A stretch of DNA of 27,557 nucleotides from Solobacterium sp. UBA1761 (GCA_002315565.1 DCHD01000031.1:1-27557), one strand, 5' to 3'; shown: positions 1 through 8,230, counted from the stretch's first letter. The notes: generated from the letters alone by a model not told the origin. A program made the numbers and translations.

Positions 1-24
1 CTCCACCATTAATTTAATAGCTCC

Positions 25-52
25 AAGAAATGCCTCGAATGAGGCATTTCTT
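25..52. terminator. Hairpin terminator, probably for an upstream plus-strand gene or for both strands
   Basis: A perfect 12-bp inverted repeat (25-36 and 41-52) encloses a GAAT loop. Plus-strand sequence after it is T-rich. It lies downstream of the MATE gene on the minus strand and may also end a plus-strand gene to the left of the window. There is no clean minus-strand U tract, so its use by the MATE gene is uncertain. Nothing else is seen in 1-88. Confidence 0.6.
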
Positions 53-88
53 ATCTGTATAATTTTTAATTTAATGATTTATTAATAA

Positions 89-1804
89 TTACTTCAGTTT
101 CCAGTAATAGATATTTCTGTTGAATGATGTTGTGATGGAATTTGCTTTCTGATATGTGTCAGACGTAAGCCTGTCAATTGTATATGATCTCAGGCTTTCC
201 GCATTCTCACTCTTTTTGACCAGGTCGAATATTTCGCCACTGTCTTTGATGATTAATCTTAAGTGTTCATCGTTTATAAGGATTGTTACTTCGGCAATTA
301 CTTTCTTATTGTTGTTTCTATAGATACACATGAGGACATCTTCAATGACTACACCTATTTCATTGATGGTGCTGGAACTGATGTTTCTTGTGCTTAAATC
401 TCTGATTGCAATATCTCTTAATTCAACGATGTTTTCTTTGTTTAGTTCTACATCATAGTGGTATTCAGTTTCATCGTTATCAGGCAAGAAAAGAGGTGCT
501 GATTTATATCTTTTAGAGAATCTGAAGATTACAAATATGACGGCAAGAGATACAAAAGGTGTTAATGCAAATCCTATATTCATGGCGTTGAATCCAAAGT
601 ATACCCCAAGCGGATAAACAAACACCAGAGGAATCAGCAGCATATACAGAATTGAAATGATATTTCCATAGAGAATATTGTCCGTCATTGAGTAATATGT
701 CATCAGATTAAGACAGAGCATATATCCTACATATGAAAGAGAAACGGAAATGCAGGCAAATCTTGAAACTTCAAAAACAGCAGGATCTTCAATTCCGTAA
801 AGACCAGGAATAAGAGATGACAATAAAATCAGTACAGCTGAAAAGACAATGCTTAAAATTGTTCCGTGCTTAAGGGAATGTTTGAACACTCTTTTTATGG
901 CATATGGGTTATTTTCCCCATAGTAGCAGCTGATGAATACTCCTCCAGCTGTCATAGTGACAATCAGGCAGTTTGCCAGATTAAGAATAAGGTTGGTTAC
1001 ACCGTACGCAGGCAGATATAAATCGGAGAACTTCTCAACAATCATCTTGTTGAACACAAGGTCAACAATACCGATATAGAGGCTTCCCAATGTTACTGAT
1101 GAAGCACACTTTACAGCTTCGATCAGTTCATCGAACATGAAACATGGTTTAAAGTGAATGGAACTTCTTTTTGAAAACAGATGTATAAACGCAACTGCTC
1201 CTGCCCCGAAATAGGAAAGCGGAGTAGTGATTGCTATTCCTTTTATACCGAAAGTTCCTACCAGAACATATGGTCCGGCCATAGTAACAAGGGCCATCAG
1301 GCAATCGCTTATCAGTGTATTCTTTTCATCCCCGTCGTATACAACAAGATAATACAGACTGTAATAAATAGGGCACACCAGTGCCAGCAGCATATTGTAT
1401 GTATAATAATCATCTGCATAGGCATATACTTCTTTGGATACGTTATATGAATTGAGTATCGGATTTTTCAGAAGCATTAAAACGGCATACAGAACCACAC
1501 CGGTTACAATCGAAGTAAGTAAAGACATACCGGCTATCTTATAAGCTTTTTCTTTATTGTCTTCACCAAGTGTCTGAGAGTATCTGACAGCTGCTCCATA
1601 ACAGATTATTGAACCGGTAAAGAAAATAATCAGCTGCATAGGAGTGACCAGTTCAATTGCTGATACGGCATTGGCGTCAAGATATGAACCGGCAGCAAAA
1701 CTGTCAAACGCGTCTCCGATAACGGTGATTATCCAGCCAAGTAAAGCGGCAATATAGATTCTGAAATATTTCTTTTTGATAAGTGTATTTTCTTTAAGCA
1801 GCAT
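89..1804 (-). CDS. MATE-family transporter with C-terminal RsbW-like ATPase-fold domain
   Basis: 571 residues. Residues 1-435 are strongly hydrophobic, with about 12 membrane segments, and read as a multidrug/toxin extrusion (MATE) cation antiporter of the plasma membrane. From about residue 441 the protein turns soluble and resembles the GHKL/HATPase fold of anti-sigma kinases: an N-box-like helix (EIGVVIEDVLMCIYRN, about 484-499) and a G1-like DSGEIFD (about 521-527). The N-box asparagine appears to be Cys and no GxGL motif is visible, so ATP binding is doubtful. MATE proteins are normally about 450 residues; the 130-residue tail is the oddity. The ATG has no clear Shine-Dalgarno. Monocistronic on minus, with a TATAAT 22 bases upstream. 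The MATE assignment is solid; substrate and the tail's role are unknown. Confidence 0.85.
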   Translation of the reverse strand: MLLKENTLIKKKYFRIYIAALLGWIITVIGDAFDSFAAGSYLDANAVSAIELVTPMQLIIFFTGSIICYGAAVRYSQTLGEDNKEKAYKIAGMSLLTSIVTGVVLYAVLMLLKNPILNSYNVSKEVYAYADDYYTYNMLLALVCPIYYSLYYLVVYDGDEKNTLISDCLMALVTMAGPYVLVGTFGIKGIAITTPLSYFGAGAVAFIHLFSKRSSIHFKPCFMFDELIEAVKCASSVTLGSLYIGIVDLVFNKMIVEKFSDLYLPAYGVTNLILNLANCLIVTMTAGGVFISCYYGENNPYAIKRVFKHSLKHGTILSIVFSAVLILLSSLIPGLYGIEDPAVFEVSRFACISVSLSYVGYMLCLNLMTYYSMTDNILYGNIISILYMLLIPLVFVYPLGVYFGFNAMNIGFALTPFVSLAVIFVIFRFSKRYKSAPLFLPDNDETEYHYDVELNKENIVELRDIAIRDLSTRNISSSTINEIGVVIEDVLMCIYRNNNKKVIAEVTILINDEHLRLIIKDSGEIFDLVKKSENAESLRSYTIDRLTSDTYQKANSITTSFNRNIYYWKLK

Positions 1805-1826
1805 AATCTTAAATCACAACATACTA

Positions 1827-1832
1827 ATTATA
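1827..1832 (-). promoter_or_regulatory. -10 element (TATAAT) of the MATE gene
   Basis: Consensus TATAAT on minus, 22 bases before the MATE ATG, which predicts a leader of about 16 bases. No good -35 is visible at 16-18 bp. Confidence 0.5.
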
Positions 1833-1858
1833 CAAAATGAAACAGTACAGAAATTAAA

Positions 1859-1880
1859 AATAACCACCGAAGTGGTTATT
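1859..1880 (-). terminator. Terminator with cUUCGg tetraloop
   Basis: A 9-bp perfect stem (1859-1867 / 1872-1880) encloses a loop that reads C-UUCG-G on the minus strand and is followed there by a run of U and A residues. It ends the 142-residue gene, whose stop codon (1876-1878) lies inside the stem. Confidence 0.88.
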
Positions 1881-2304
1881 TGGTCAGTTCATCAAGTTTT
1901 ACGATACCATCGATATCAGAGAGTCTGTATACTTTGTCGTCAATGGTATACATGTCGATAACTATGTCGGCATCGTGATTGTATCTGTTCATGAGATCTA
2001 GAAGCCAGATAGATAAGGATGCATAATTCATTAATGAGTTAAGCTCAAAGATGGTGACAAATCTTGCCTGATCGGTATTGGTCCCATCAAAGTCATAGAA
2101 CTGTGTTTTAGAATAGTCTTTAAGATAAGATGGCACTTCTTCATCAGAAAACAGGAATCTGATAAAGTCATAATTTGTTTTCTGTTCATAGGATACAGCT
2201 GTAACTTTGCACCACACAATAACATCTAAAGGCATCTCCAGTAGCTCATCACTTCTTGGTGTAAAGTCAATCATCTGTTTTAAGGTCATGTTGTTTGAAA
2301 TCAT
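1876..2304 (-). CDS. Hypothetical protein, 142 residues
   Basis: I do not recognise the family. The protein is acidic, without signal peptide or membrane segment, and probably cytosolic. Recognisable stretches are an N-terminal MTLKQMIDFTPRSDELLEMPLDVIVW and a C-terminal DIVIDMYTIDDKVYRLSDIDGIV. There are no catalytic motifs I can name. The start at 2304 is chosen because a perfect TATAAT (2311-2316) ends exactly six bases before this ATG, predicting a leaderless transcript; there is no Shine-Dalgarno. An in-frame Met at codon 6 also lacks one. The gene begins straight after the feoAB terminator and ends in its own terminator, so it is a single-gene unit. Confidence 0.75.
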   Translation of the reverse strand: MISNNMTLKQMIDFTPRSDELLEMPLDVIVWCKVTAVSYEQKTNYDFIRFLFSDEEVPSYLKDYSKTQFYDFDGTNTDQARFVTIFELNSLMNYASLSIWLLDLMNRYNHDADIVIDMYTIDDKVYRLSDIDGIVKLDELTK

Positions 2305-2310
2305 ATAGTA

Positions 2311-2316
2311 ATTATA
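2311..2316 (-). promoter_or_regulatory. -10 (TATAAT) of the 142-residue gene, six bases before ATG
   Basis: TATAAT-N6-ATG on minus places the expected transcription start on the A of the ATG. A weak -35 (TTTAAA, 2334-2339) stands 17 bp upstream, inside the loop and stem of the feoAB terminator. Confidence 0.65.
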
Positions 2317-2321
2317 GAAAG

Positions 2322-2350
2322 AAAGACTGAACTTTTAAAGTCCAGCCTTT
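2322..2350 (-). terminator. feoAB terminator
   Basis: A 12-bp stem (2322-2333 / 2339-2350, two G-U pairs) with a 5-base loop, followed on minus by a pyrimidine tract CUUUC. It begins a few bases after the feoB stop codon. Confidence 0.8.
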
Positions 2351-2356
2351 TGCTTA

Positions 2357-4702
2357 TTAGAATATTGATGCAAGTGCATAGAAGATAAAACTGCATATCC
2401 AGGCAATAGAAGTTGTAAAGATTATTACTCCCAGTGCCCATGAGATTCCCATTTCTTTTCTGATGGTTCCGACTGCAGCCACACATGGTGAATAAAGCAG
2501 GCAGAATATTAGAAGTGAGAAAGCTTTTAGAGGAGTTAATACTTCCATCAGTGCTTCAGTAGAACCGAAGAGAATATTGAGGGTAGAGACTACAGATTCT
2601 TTAGCCATAAAGCCGGTAAACAATGATGTAGTTATTCTCCAGTCTTCAAAGCCCAGCGGTCTGAATATCGGAGATATAAACGAAGATATTCCGGCAAGGA
2701 TTGAATCTTTTGAATCTGCAACGAGATTGAAACTGAATGAGAAGTTCTGCATCAGCCAGATGAGAATAGTTGCGATAAAGATGACGGTAAAGGCTCTGGT
2801 TAAAAAGTCTTTGGCTTTTTCCCATAAGAGCTGAGCCACGTTCTTTGCGCTTGGAAGTCTGTAATTAGGCAGTTCCATGACAAACGGTACAGCTTCACCT
2901 TTAAAGATGGTGTTCTTGAAGATAAGCGCAATAATGATGCTGATAAGTATACCGATGAAGTAAAGTCCTGTCATCACTAATGCTGCATATTTTTTAAAGA
3001 AGGCAGCAGCGAAGAATGCGTAGATCGGAAGTTTTGCCGAGCATGACATGAATGGCACAAGCAGTATTGTCATCTTTCTGTCTCTTTCAGACGGCAGTGT
3101 TCTTGCGGACATTACTGCCGGTACGGTACAGCCGAATCCTACAAGCATCGGTACAATACTTCTTCCCGATAAACCAAGCTTTCTTAAGAGTTTATCCATC
3201 ACAAAGGCAACTCTTGCCATGTATCCTGAATCTTCAAGAATTGAAAGGAAGAAGAACAGGATCACAATGATCGGTAAGAAGGAAAGGATTGATCCGACTC
3301 CTTCAAATATTCCATTGATTATCAGAGAATGAAGTACCGGATTTACGCCGGCATTAGTAAGTGCATTGTCGGTGATCAGTGTCAGCCAGTTAACAAGACC
3401 AGCAATGAGATTTTCAAATACCGGTCCGACCAGCCCAAAGGTGATATAGAATACCAGCGCCATAATCAGTACAAATGAAGGGATGGCCGTATATTTTCCT
3501 GTAAGAACTTTATCGATATTTTTGCTGCGCAGATGTTCGATAGATTCATTAGGTCTTATTACTGAAGCCTTGGTGGTCTTCATGATGAACTTATAACGCA
3601 TATCGGCAATGGCTGCTGCTGAGTCAAGCCCACATTCATCTTCCATCTGTTTTATCAGATGTTCAATGGTTTCTATTTCATTTGGGTCTAGATTGAGTCT
3701 GTCGATAATTGCCTTATCGTGGTCAGCAACCTTGCTGGCACAGAATCTAAGTGGAAGACCTGCTTTTTCGGCATGGTCTTCAATGACTGCCATAATTGAA
3801 TGAAGACATCTGTGAACGGCACCATTCAGATCTTTGACGTCACAATAGTCCTGTCTTGATGGTTTTTCCTGATACTTACAGACATGGATGGCATGTTCAA
3901 TCAGTTCATCAATGCCTTCGTTTTTGCTTGCAGAGATGGCAACAACCGGAATACCCAGTTCTTTTTCTAAAGAGTTGATGTCGACATAGCCGCCATTGTT
4001 TCTGACTTCATCCATCATGTTTAAAGCCAGCACCATCGGGATATCGGTTTCAAGAAGCTGCATGGTCAGATACAGACCTCTGTCGATACTTGTCGCATCA
4101 ACGACGTTGATGATACCAAGCGGTTTTTCATCAAGCACAAAGTTTCTTGAGACTATTTCTTCTGGAGAATAGGGGCTTAATGAATAGATACCAGGCAGGT
4201 CAGTAATCAAAGTTTCCGGATGTTTTCTGATCTGACCGTCTTTGCGGTCAACAGTAACGCCCGGGAAATTACCTACATGCTGATTGGAACCGGTAAGCTG
4301 ATTGAAAAGAGTTGTCTTTCCGGCGTTCTGATTGCCCACAAGGGCGAATGTAAGTTTTGTATTATCACTTAAAGCAGTTTCAGTTTTTTTGTCATGGTAC
4401 TTTATACCACTTTCACCTAGACCTGGATGTTCTGCTTTTATTCTTCTTATGTCTTTCTTATTTGTTTCAGGTTCTTCTTCTGTAAGTTCAACTTCGATGT
4501 TTTCAGCATCTGATTTTCTTAAAGTCAGATCATAGCCGTGAAGTTTGTACTCGATCGGATCACCCATAGGTGCAGTTTTAATCATTCTGATAGTGGCACC
4601 AGGTATGACTCCCATGTCAAGAAAGTGCTGTCTGTTTGCACCCTGACCGTTAACGGAGAGAATCCTGGCAGTTTTGCCTGTCATAAGATCTTTGAGATTC
4701 AT
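2357..4702 (-). CDS. feoB: Fused FeoA-FeoB ferrous iron transporter
   Basis: 781 residues from the ATG at 4702, chosen because GGAGGAAAC stands directly before it; an ATG 21 bases further upstream lacks such a site. Residues 1-75 are a FeoA SH3-like domain, 76-112 a charged linker, and the G domain starts with the P-loop GNQNAGKTT (123-131) and the switch region NFPGVTVDRK. The C-terminal half carries FeoB membrane segments with the two gate motifs, GCTVPAVMSARTLPSERD and YSPCVAAVGTIRKEMG. The protein imports Fe2+ across the plasma membrane under GTP control. FeoA and FeoB are usually separate; the N-terminal fusion is known in some Bacillota and Bacteroidetes. No feoC is seen. Transcribed alone from a promoter overlapping a palindromic operator. 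Confidence 0.95.
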   Translation of the reverse strand: MNLKDLMTGKTARILSVNGQGANRQHFLDMGVIPGATIRMIKTAPMGDPIEYKLHGYDLTLRKSDAENIEVELTEEEPETNKKDIRRIKAEHPGLGESGIKYHDKKTETALSDNTKLTFALVGNQNAGKTTLFNQLTGSNQHVGNFPGVTVDRKDGQIRKHPETLITDLPGIYSLSPYSPEEIVSRNFVLDEKPLGIINVVDATSIDRGLYLTMQLLETDIPMVLALNMMDEVRNNGGYVDINSLEKELGIPVVAISASKNEGIDELIEHAIHVCKYQEKPSRQDYCDVKDLNGAVHRCLHSIMAVIEDHAEKAGLPLRFCASKVADHDKAIIDRLNLDPNEIETIEHLIKQMEDECGLDSAAAIADMRYKFIMKTTKASVIRPNESIEHLRSKNIDKVLTGKYTAIPSFVLIMALVFYITFGLVGPVFENLIAGLVNWLTLITDNALTNAGVNPVLHSLIINGIFEGVGSILSFLPIIVILFFFLSILEDSGYMARVAFVMDKLLRKLGLSGRSIVPMLVGFGCTVPAVMSARTLPSERDRKMTILLVPFMSCSAKLPIYAFFAAAFFKKYAALVMTGLYFIGILISIIIALIFKNTIFKGEAVPFVMELPNYRLPSAKNVAQLLWEKAKDFLTRAFTVIFIATILIWLMQNFSFSFNLVADSKDSILAGISSFISPIFRPLGFEDWRITTSLFTGFMAKESVVSTLNILFGSTEALMEVLTPLKAFSLLIFCLLYSPCVAAVGTIRKEMGISWALGVIIFTTSIAWICSFIFYALASIF

Positions 4703-4713
4703 GTTTCCTCCAA

Positions 4714-4733
4714 TAGTTAGCATCTGCTAACTA
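4714..4733. promoter_or_regulatory. Palindromic operator upstream of feoAB, probably for a DtxR/MntR-family metalloregulator
   Basis: Perfect 8-bp arms TAGTTAGC / GCTAACTA around ATCT. It lies between the predicted transcription start (about 4733) and the Shine-Dalgarno of feoAB, a position suited to repression. TTAG...CTAA symmetry in front of an iron-uptake gene resembles DtxR-family operators. The symmetry is seen in the sequence; the regulator is inferred, and an RNA hairpin role is possible. Confidence 0.65.
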
Positions 4734-4739
4734 CATTAA

Positions 4740-4769
4740 ATGATAGCACTCCACAATAGTTCATTTCAA
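4740..4769 (-). promoter_or_regulatory. feoAB promoter
   Basis: On minus: TTGAAA (4764-4769), an 18-bp spacer and TATCAT (4740-4745). The predicted start falls at the edge of the palindrome at 4714-4733. The -35 starts one base after the U tract of the preceding terminator. Confidence 0.6.
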
Positions 4770-4770
4770 G

Positions 4771-4793
4771 AAAAAAGTACCTATCCAAGGTAC
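4771..4793 (-). terminator. Terminator of the ung-peptidase unit
   Basis: Stem GTACCT / AGGTAC (4777-4782 / 4788-4793), 5-base loop, then six U residues on minus (4771-4776). The peptidase stop codon (4781-4783) lies within the hairpin. Confidence 0.78.
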
Positions 4794-5623
4794 CTGTTCC
4801 ATTCTTTATTTACTGTTTCAATGTCCATATTGATCAGTTCATCGAAACTGCATTTACTGCTCATTTGCCAGATAAATCTCGAACCGAGATAATACCCGGT
4901 ATCAGGAAGTCCCCGCCAGTTTACCCAGTCACCGAAGTAGCGCTGATTTTCTATACTCATATCTGTCAGGTCATTATTGAATTCTGTCTTCATAATCTCT
5001 TCCAGCATCTGACACATTTCAAGCCAGCCATTCTTATCCTGGTGGAAGAAGAATTCATCGTCTGATAGCCTCTGTTCAAAATACATGGCAATTCCTTCGG
5101 TATAAAGCTGCCACAGAAATGAGTCTTTACCGCTTAAGTCTTTGTCAAGTATTCCGTGCTGTTCTTCATAGATATGACCGAGTTCATGCCAGATAAGGCC
5201 TTTCATATCAGTTGGTGAACACCAGTCAAGTTCCACAATCTTTTCAATTCCCAAGAATACATAATCTTTGTCATGAATCTTAGTAGCCCAGCCTGCCCCA
5301 TTGCAGAGTCCAAGATAGAGAACTATTTCAACATCAATTGTCTTGCCGAATACTTCAAGGATTCTCTCTTCCAGGTTTTCTGTAACTATGGCAAAAGATT
5401 CTTCTGCTTCCTTAATCTTTTCCTTATTCTCTATCAGACTGTTGAGTACAGGCAGATAATCATCCTCAAAGGTATACATCCCTGTTCCAAGCATATTCTC
5501 CATATCCTGATAGAAGATATTCTCCGGTACAAAAGAAATATATTCACTCCATTTATCCAAAGAAAAAGAACCATCAGGATATACAGAATCTATATTGTTT
5601 AATGCGTTAATTACTTTAATCAT
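4781..5623 (-). CDS. Putative gluzincin-type zinc metallopeptidase
   Basis: 280 residues. HELGH at 146-150 is a classic HExxH zinc site (two His ligands and a catalytic Glu). About 26 residues on, LYTEGIAMYFEQ (173-183) supplies a likely third ligand, E176, as in gluzincins. There is no signal peptide or membrane segment, so the enzyme is probably cytosolic; the substrate is unknown and I cannot name the family. Its ATG lies inside the end of ung (ATGATTAA, 8-base overlap) and no good Shine-Dalgarno precedes it, so translation is probably coupled to ung. Terminated by the hairpin at 4771-4793. Metallopeptidase fold likely; activity unproven. Confidence 0.75.
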   Translation of the reverse strand: MIKVINALNNIDSVYPDGSFSLDKWSEYISFVPENIFYQDMENMLGTGMYTFEDDYLPVLNSLIENKEKIKEAEESFAIVTENLEERILEVFGKTIDVEIVLYLGLCNGAGWATKIHDKDYVFLGIEKIVELDWCSPTDMKGLIWHELGHIYEEQHGILDKDLSGKDSFLWQLYTEGIAMYFEQRLSDDEFFFHQDKNGWLEMCQMLEEIMKTEFNNDLTDMSIENQRYFGDWVNWRGLPDTGYYLGSRFIWQMSSKCSFDELINMDIETVNKEWNRYLG

Positions 5624-6287
5624 GTATCTGCCAGTCTATTTCTTTAAAGCCGTTGTTCTTTAAGAAAGTATTTGTCTTTGAGAATGGTTTTGAACCAAAG
5701 AAGCCGTTATAGGCACTGAGTGGTGAAGGGTGTACTGATTCAATAACAAGATGTTTAGGATTTGTTATGTACTGCTTCTTGTTTCGGGCATTGGCACCCC
5801 AAAGGATAAAGACAACAGGTTCATTTTTTTCATTTAGTTTTCTGATTATCGCATCAGTGAGTTCTTCCCAACCCTGGCCTTTATGGGAATTAGCTCTGTG
5901 AGCTTCTACAGTCAAAACAGTATTCAAAAGAAGTACACCCTGATCAGCCCATTCCATCAGATAGCCATGGTGAGGAATATAGCAGCCTAAGTCGGTATTA
6001 AGTTCTTTATAGATATTTACTAATGATGGTGGTATTTCAACACCCTTGTTTACAGAAAAAGCCATACCATGGGCCTGACTAGGTTCATGGTAGGGATCCT
6101 GACCGAGAATAAGTACCTTTGTGTCCTTACATGAAGTATGTTTTAAAGCGGAGTAGATGTTCTGAGGAATGGGATAAACGGTCTTTTCACTGTACTCTTT
6201 GTCAAGAAAAGTTCTCAGATTCTGATAGTAGGGTTTGTCAAATTCTTCACCGATTATTTCGTCCCAGTCATTGCCGATAATTTTCAT
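5616..6287 (-). CDS. ung: Uracil-DNA glycosylase, family 1
   Basis: 223 residues, typical length. It removes uracil from DNA in base-excision repair. The water-activating loop GQDPYH (62-67, catalytic D64), the ILWGANA strand (161-167) and the DNA-intercalating loop HPSPLS (186-191) are intact. The start at 6287 has no Shine-Dalgarno but lies six bases after a perfect TATAAT, so the mRNA is probably leaderless. The gene is divergent from folC and shares a palindromic -10 with it; a metallopeptidase gene overlaps its 3' end. Confidence 0.97.
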   Translation of the reverse strand: MKIIGNDWDEIIGEEFDKPYYQNLRTFLDKEYSEKTVYPIPQNIYSALKHTSCKDTKVLILGQDPYHEPSQAHGMAFSVNKGVEIPPSLVNIYKELNTDLGCYIPHHGYLMEWADQGVLLLNTVLTVEAHRANSHKGQGWEELTDAIIRKLNEKNEPVVFILWGANARNKKQYITNPKHLVIESVHPSPLSAYNGFFGSKPFSKTNTFLKNNGFKEIDWQIHD

Positions 6288-6293
6288 AGAATA

Positions 6294-6303
6294 ATTATAT
6301 AAT
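6294..6303. promoter_or_regulatory. Palindromic bidirectional -10 (ATTATATAAT) serving ung and folC
   Basis: The 10-bp perfect palindrome reads TATAAT on minus (6294-6299, six bases before the ung ATG) and TATAAT on plus (6298-6303, seven bases before the folC ATG). Both starts are therefore predicted to be leaderless, and only 23 bases separate the two genes. On minus a partial -35 TTGGTA (6316-6321) stands 16 bp upstream; no clear -35 is seen for folC. Confidence 0.72.
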
Positions 6304-6310
6304 GAATTAG

Positions 6311-7615
6311 ATGTTTACCAATATTACGGAAGCTGTAGATTGGATCTGCAGCCAAAGAAGAAACGAGAACAGCTTTGAATCTTTCAAAGCAGTCATGAAC
6401 GAACTGGGAAATCCCCAGAACGATTTTTATATGGTACATGTGGCAGGCACTGACGGCAAGGGTTCAACTGTTGCCTATCTTAGAGATCTTTTTATGTCAC
6501 AGGGCTTTAAAGTAGGCACACTGCAGTCACCTCATTATCTTGTCCATCAGGACCGTATCAGAGTAAACAATGTCAACATCAAAGATGAAGCATTCTTGCG
6601 CATACTCAATAAATATCTTGAATTCTTTAAAGAAAAGAAACTGGGCATGTTCGAAATGGACTACATCATCATGTGTGAGTATTTCAAAGAAGAAAAGATT
6701 GATATAGCAGTTGTGGAAGTAGGACTGGGTGGTAGACTTGATTCCACTAATGTCGTAGATAATACAAAGTTGTCAGTAATCACTACTATCGGTTATGACC
6801 ATATGGATAGACTGGGTAATACCTTAGAAGAAATATGTCATGAAAAGTGCGGAATAATCAAGAAGGATTCTAAAGTTGTCATCGGTGAACTCAATGATTC
6901 ATGTAAGGCAATCGTCAAAGAAACAGCTGAGTCAAGAAACAGTGAATTCTTCAAGATAAAGAAGTATAAGGAATTAAGTGAAAGGCATTTTGAATATGAA
7001 GGAAATGAATATTCAATCGAATCATTTGCCAAGTATCAGTATCACAATGCATCACTGGCTTTAGAAGCATTTGAGATTATCTCAAAGGATTATCCGTTTG
7101 TGATTGATAGAGCCAAGGCTAAAGAAGCCATAAACAAGACTGTATGGCAGGGCAGGTTTGAGATAGTTCATCATAATCCGACAATCATTCTCGATGGTGC
7201 TCACAACATCCATGGTGTAAGTGCTCTGGCAGAAAGTTATGATGCCTTAAAGGGAAGTAAACTTATTGTTTTCTCTGCCTTAAAGCGTAAAGAATATGCC
7301 AAGATGGTACTTGAACTTAAGAAGCACTGCGACAAACTGATAGTAACTTCATTCGATAATTATGAAGCCATTGAACTTGATGACCTTAAGGATGTTGAAA
7401 AGAGTTCTGACTATATGAAGACCATCAATGACAATCTTCATAAATATGACAATATTCTGATCTGTGGTTCGCTGTATTTCATATCGGAAGTTGTCACACG
7501 TATAAATGAGATTAAGGAAGTAAAAAAGACTGATTCAGCAAGAATTCTCAATATGCCTAAAGCTGATTATGACATGCTGGTAAGAGATGAATACGAAGAC
7601 AAAATGAATCAGTAA
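6311..7615 (+). CDS. folC: Folylpolyglutamate synthase / dihydrofolate synthase
   Basis: 434 residues. An ATP-dependent Mur-ligase-type enzyme that adds glutamate to folates (and to dihydropteroate if bifunctional), in the cytosol. P-loop GTDGKGS (46-52; GTNGKGS is usual), substrate strand LQSPHYLVHQDRIRVN, VVEVGLGGRLDSTN, GYDHMDRLGNTLEEI and ILDGAHNIHGV are all recognisable. The start at 6311 has no Shine-Dalgarno and lies seven bases after a TATAAT. No other folate gene is adjacent, so whether it also has dihydrofolate synthase activity cannot be decided here. Convergent with the flavin reductase-like gene across a shared terminator. Confidence 0.95.
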   Translation: MFTNITEAVDWICSQRRNENSFESFKAVMNELGNPQNDFYMVHVAGTDGKGSTVAYLRDLFMSQGFKVGTLQSPHYLVHQDRIRVNNVNIKDEAFLRILNKYLEFFKEKKLGMFEMDYIIMCEYFKEEKIDIAVVEVGLGGRLDSTNVVDNTKLSVITTIGYDHMDRLGNTLEEICHEKCGIIKKDSKVVIGELNDSCKAIVKETAESRNSEFFKIKKYKELSERHFEYEGNEYSIESFAKYQYHNASLALEAFEIISKDYPFVIDRAKAKEAINKTVWQGRFEIVHHNPTIILDGAHNIHGVSALAESYDALKGSKLIVFSALKRKEYAKMVLELKKHCDKLIVTSFDNYEAIELDDLKDVEKSSDYMKTINDNLHKYDNILICGSLYFISEVVTRINEIKEVKKTDSARILNMPKADYDMLVRDEYEDKMNQ

Positions 7616-7644
7616 AGATTACCTTTTAAATGATTATGTATTCA

Positions 7645-7668
7645 AAAACCCATCTGTTGATGGGTTTT
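7645..7668. terminator. Bidirectional terminator between folC and the flavin reductase-like gene
   Basis: 10-bp perfect stem (AAAACCCATC / GATGGGTTTT) with a TGTT loop. It has T-rich flanks on both strands and lies between two convergent genes. Confidence 0.9.
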
Positions 7669-7672
7669 GTGT

Positions 7673-8230
7673 TTATTTGATTTTCTTGTAATCTGCAAAT
7701 GCATCTCCAACCTTGTCACCGATATTCATGTAGCTGTGGTCAGCTCCGTTGAAGATAATCGGTTTCAGCTTTCTGATGTCGATGACACCATCAGTCATGA
7801 TGGATTCATCTGCAGATATTGAAACCATCTTTCCAAAGAGATGTCCGCTTTTCTCATCATAACTGATGAGTTCACATTCAATGGCGAATGGCAGTTCTTC
7901 AAAGATCGGGGCGTTGACATGTTCTGCTTTAGATACATGCCAGCCGGTCTTAAGAAGTTTATCTGGTTCATCGTTTCCTGATACCATGCCTACATAGTCG
8001 CAGGCAATTACTGTATCTATAGTTCCAGAGAAGATAGTGAAACATCTGTTTTTGAGAATGTTTTCTGTAGTCTTGTGATTATTTGAGATACAGATACCGA
8101 TTTCATTGGTATCAGATATTCCTCCCCATGCTGCATTCATTGCATTGGGGATACCGTTTTCATCATATGTTCCAATGATGATGACTGGTTCCGGAAAAAA
8201 GAGTGACTTCGGTTTGAGGTCAATGCGCAT
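7673..8230 (-). CDS. Flavin reductase-like (FMN-binding split barrel) protein
   Basis: 185 residues, matching flavoredoxin/flavin reductase-like domain proteins. The N-terminus PEPVIIIGTYDENGIPNAMNAAWGG and the following GICISNNHKTTENILKN form the FMN-binding barrel start typical of this family. Cytosolic; it likely binds FMN and passes electrons from NAD(P)H, but the partner is unknown. Its ATG overlaps the stop of the upstream transporter as TAATG, so the two are translationally coupled. Ends at the shared terminator 7645-7668. Confidence 0.85.
   Translation of the reverse strand: MRIDLKPKSLFFPEPVIIIGTYDENGIPNAMNAAWGGISDTNEIGICISNNHKTTENILKNRCFTIFSGTIDTVIACDYVGMVSGNDEPDKLLKTGWHVSKAEHVNAPIFEELPFAIECELISYDEKSGHLFGKMVSISADESIMTDGVIDIRKLKPIIFNGADHSYMNIGDKVGDAFADYKKIK

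Noticed and set aside
4703..4723. Earlier in-frame ATG for feoAB at 4723
   Set aside because: It lies within the palindrome-ribosome site region; GGAGGAAAC directly precedes the ATG at 4702, which also starts the FeoA domain correctly.
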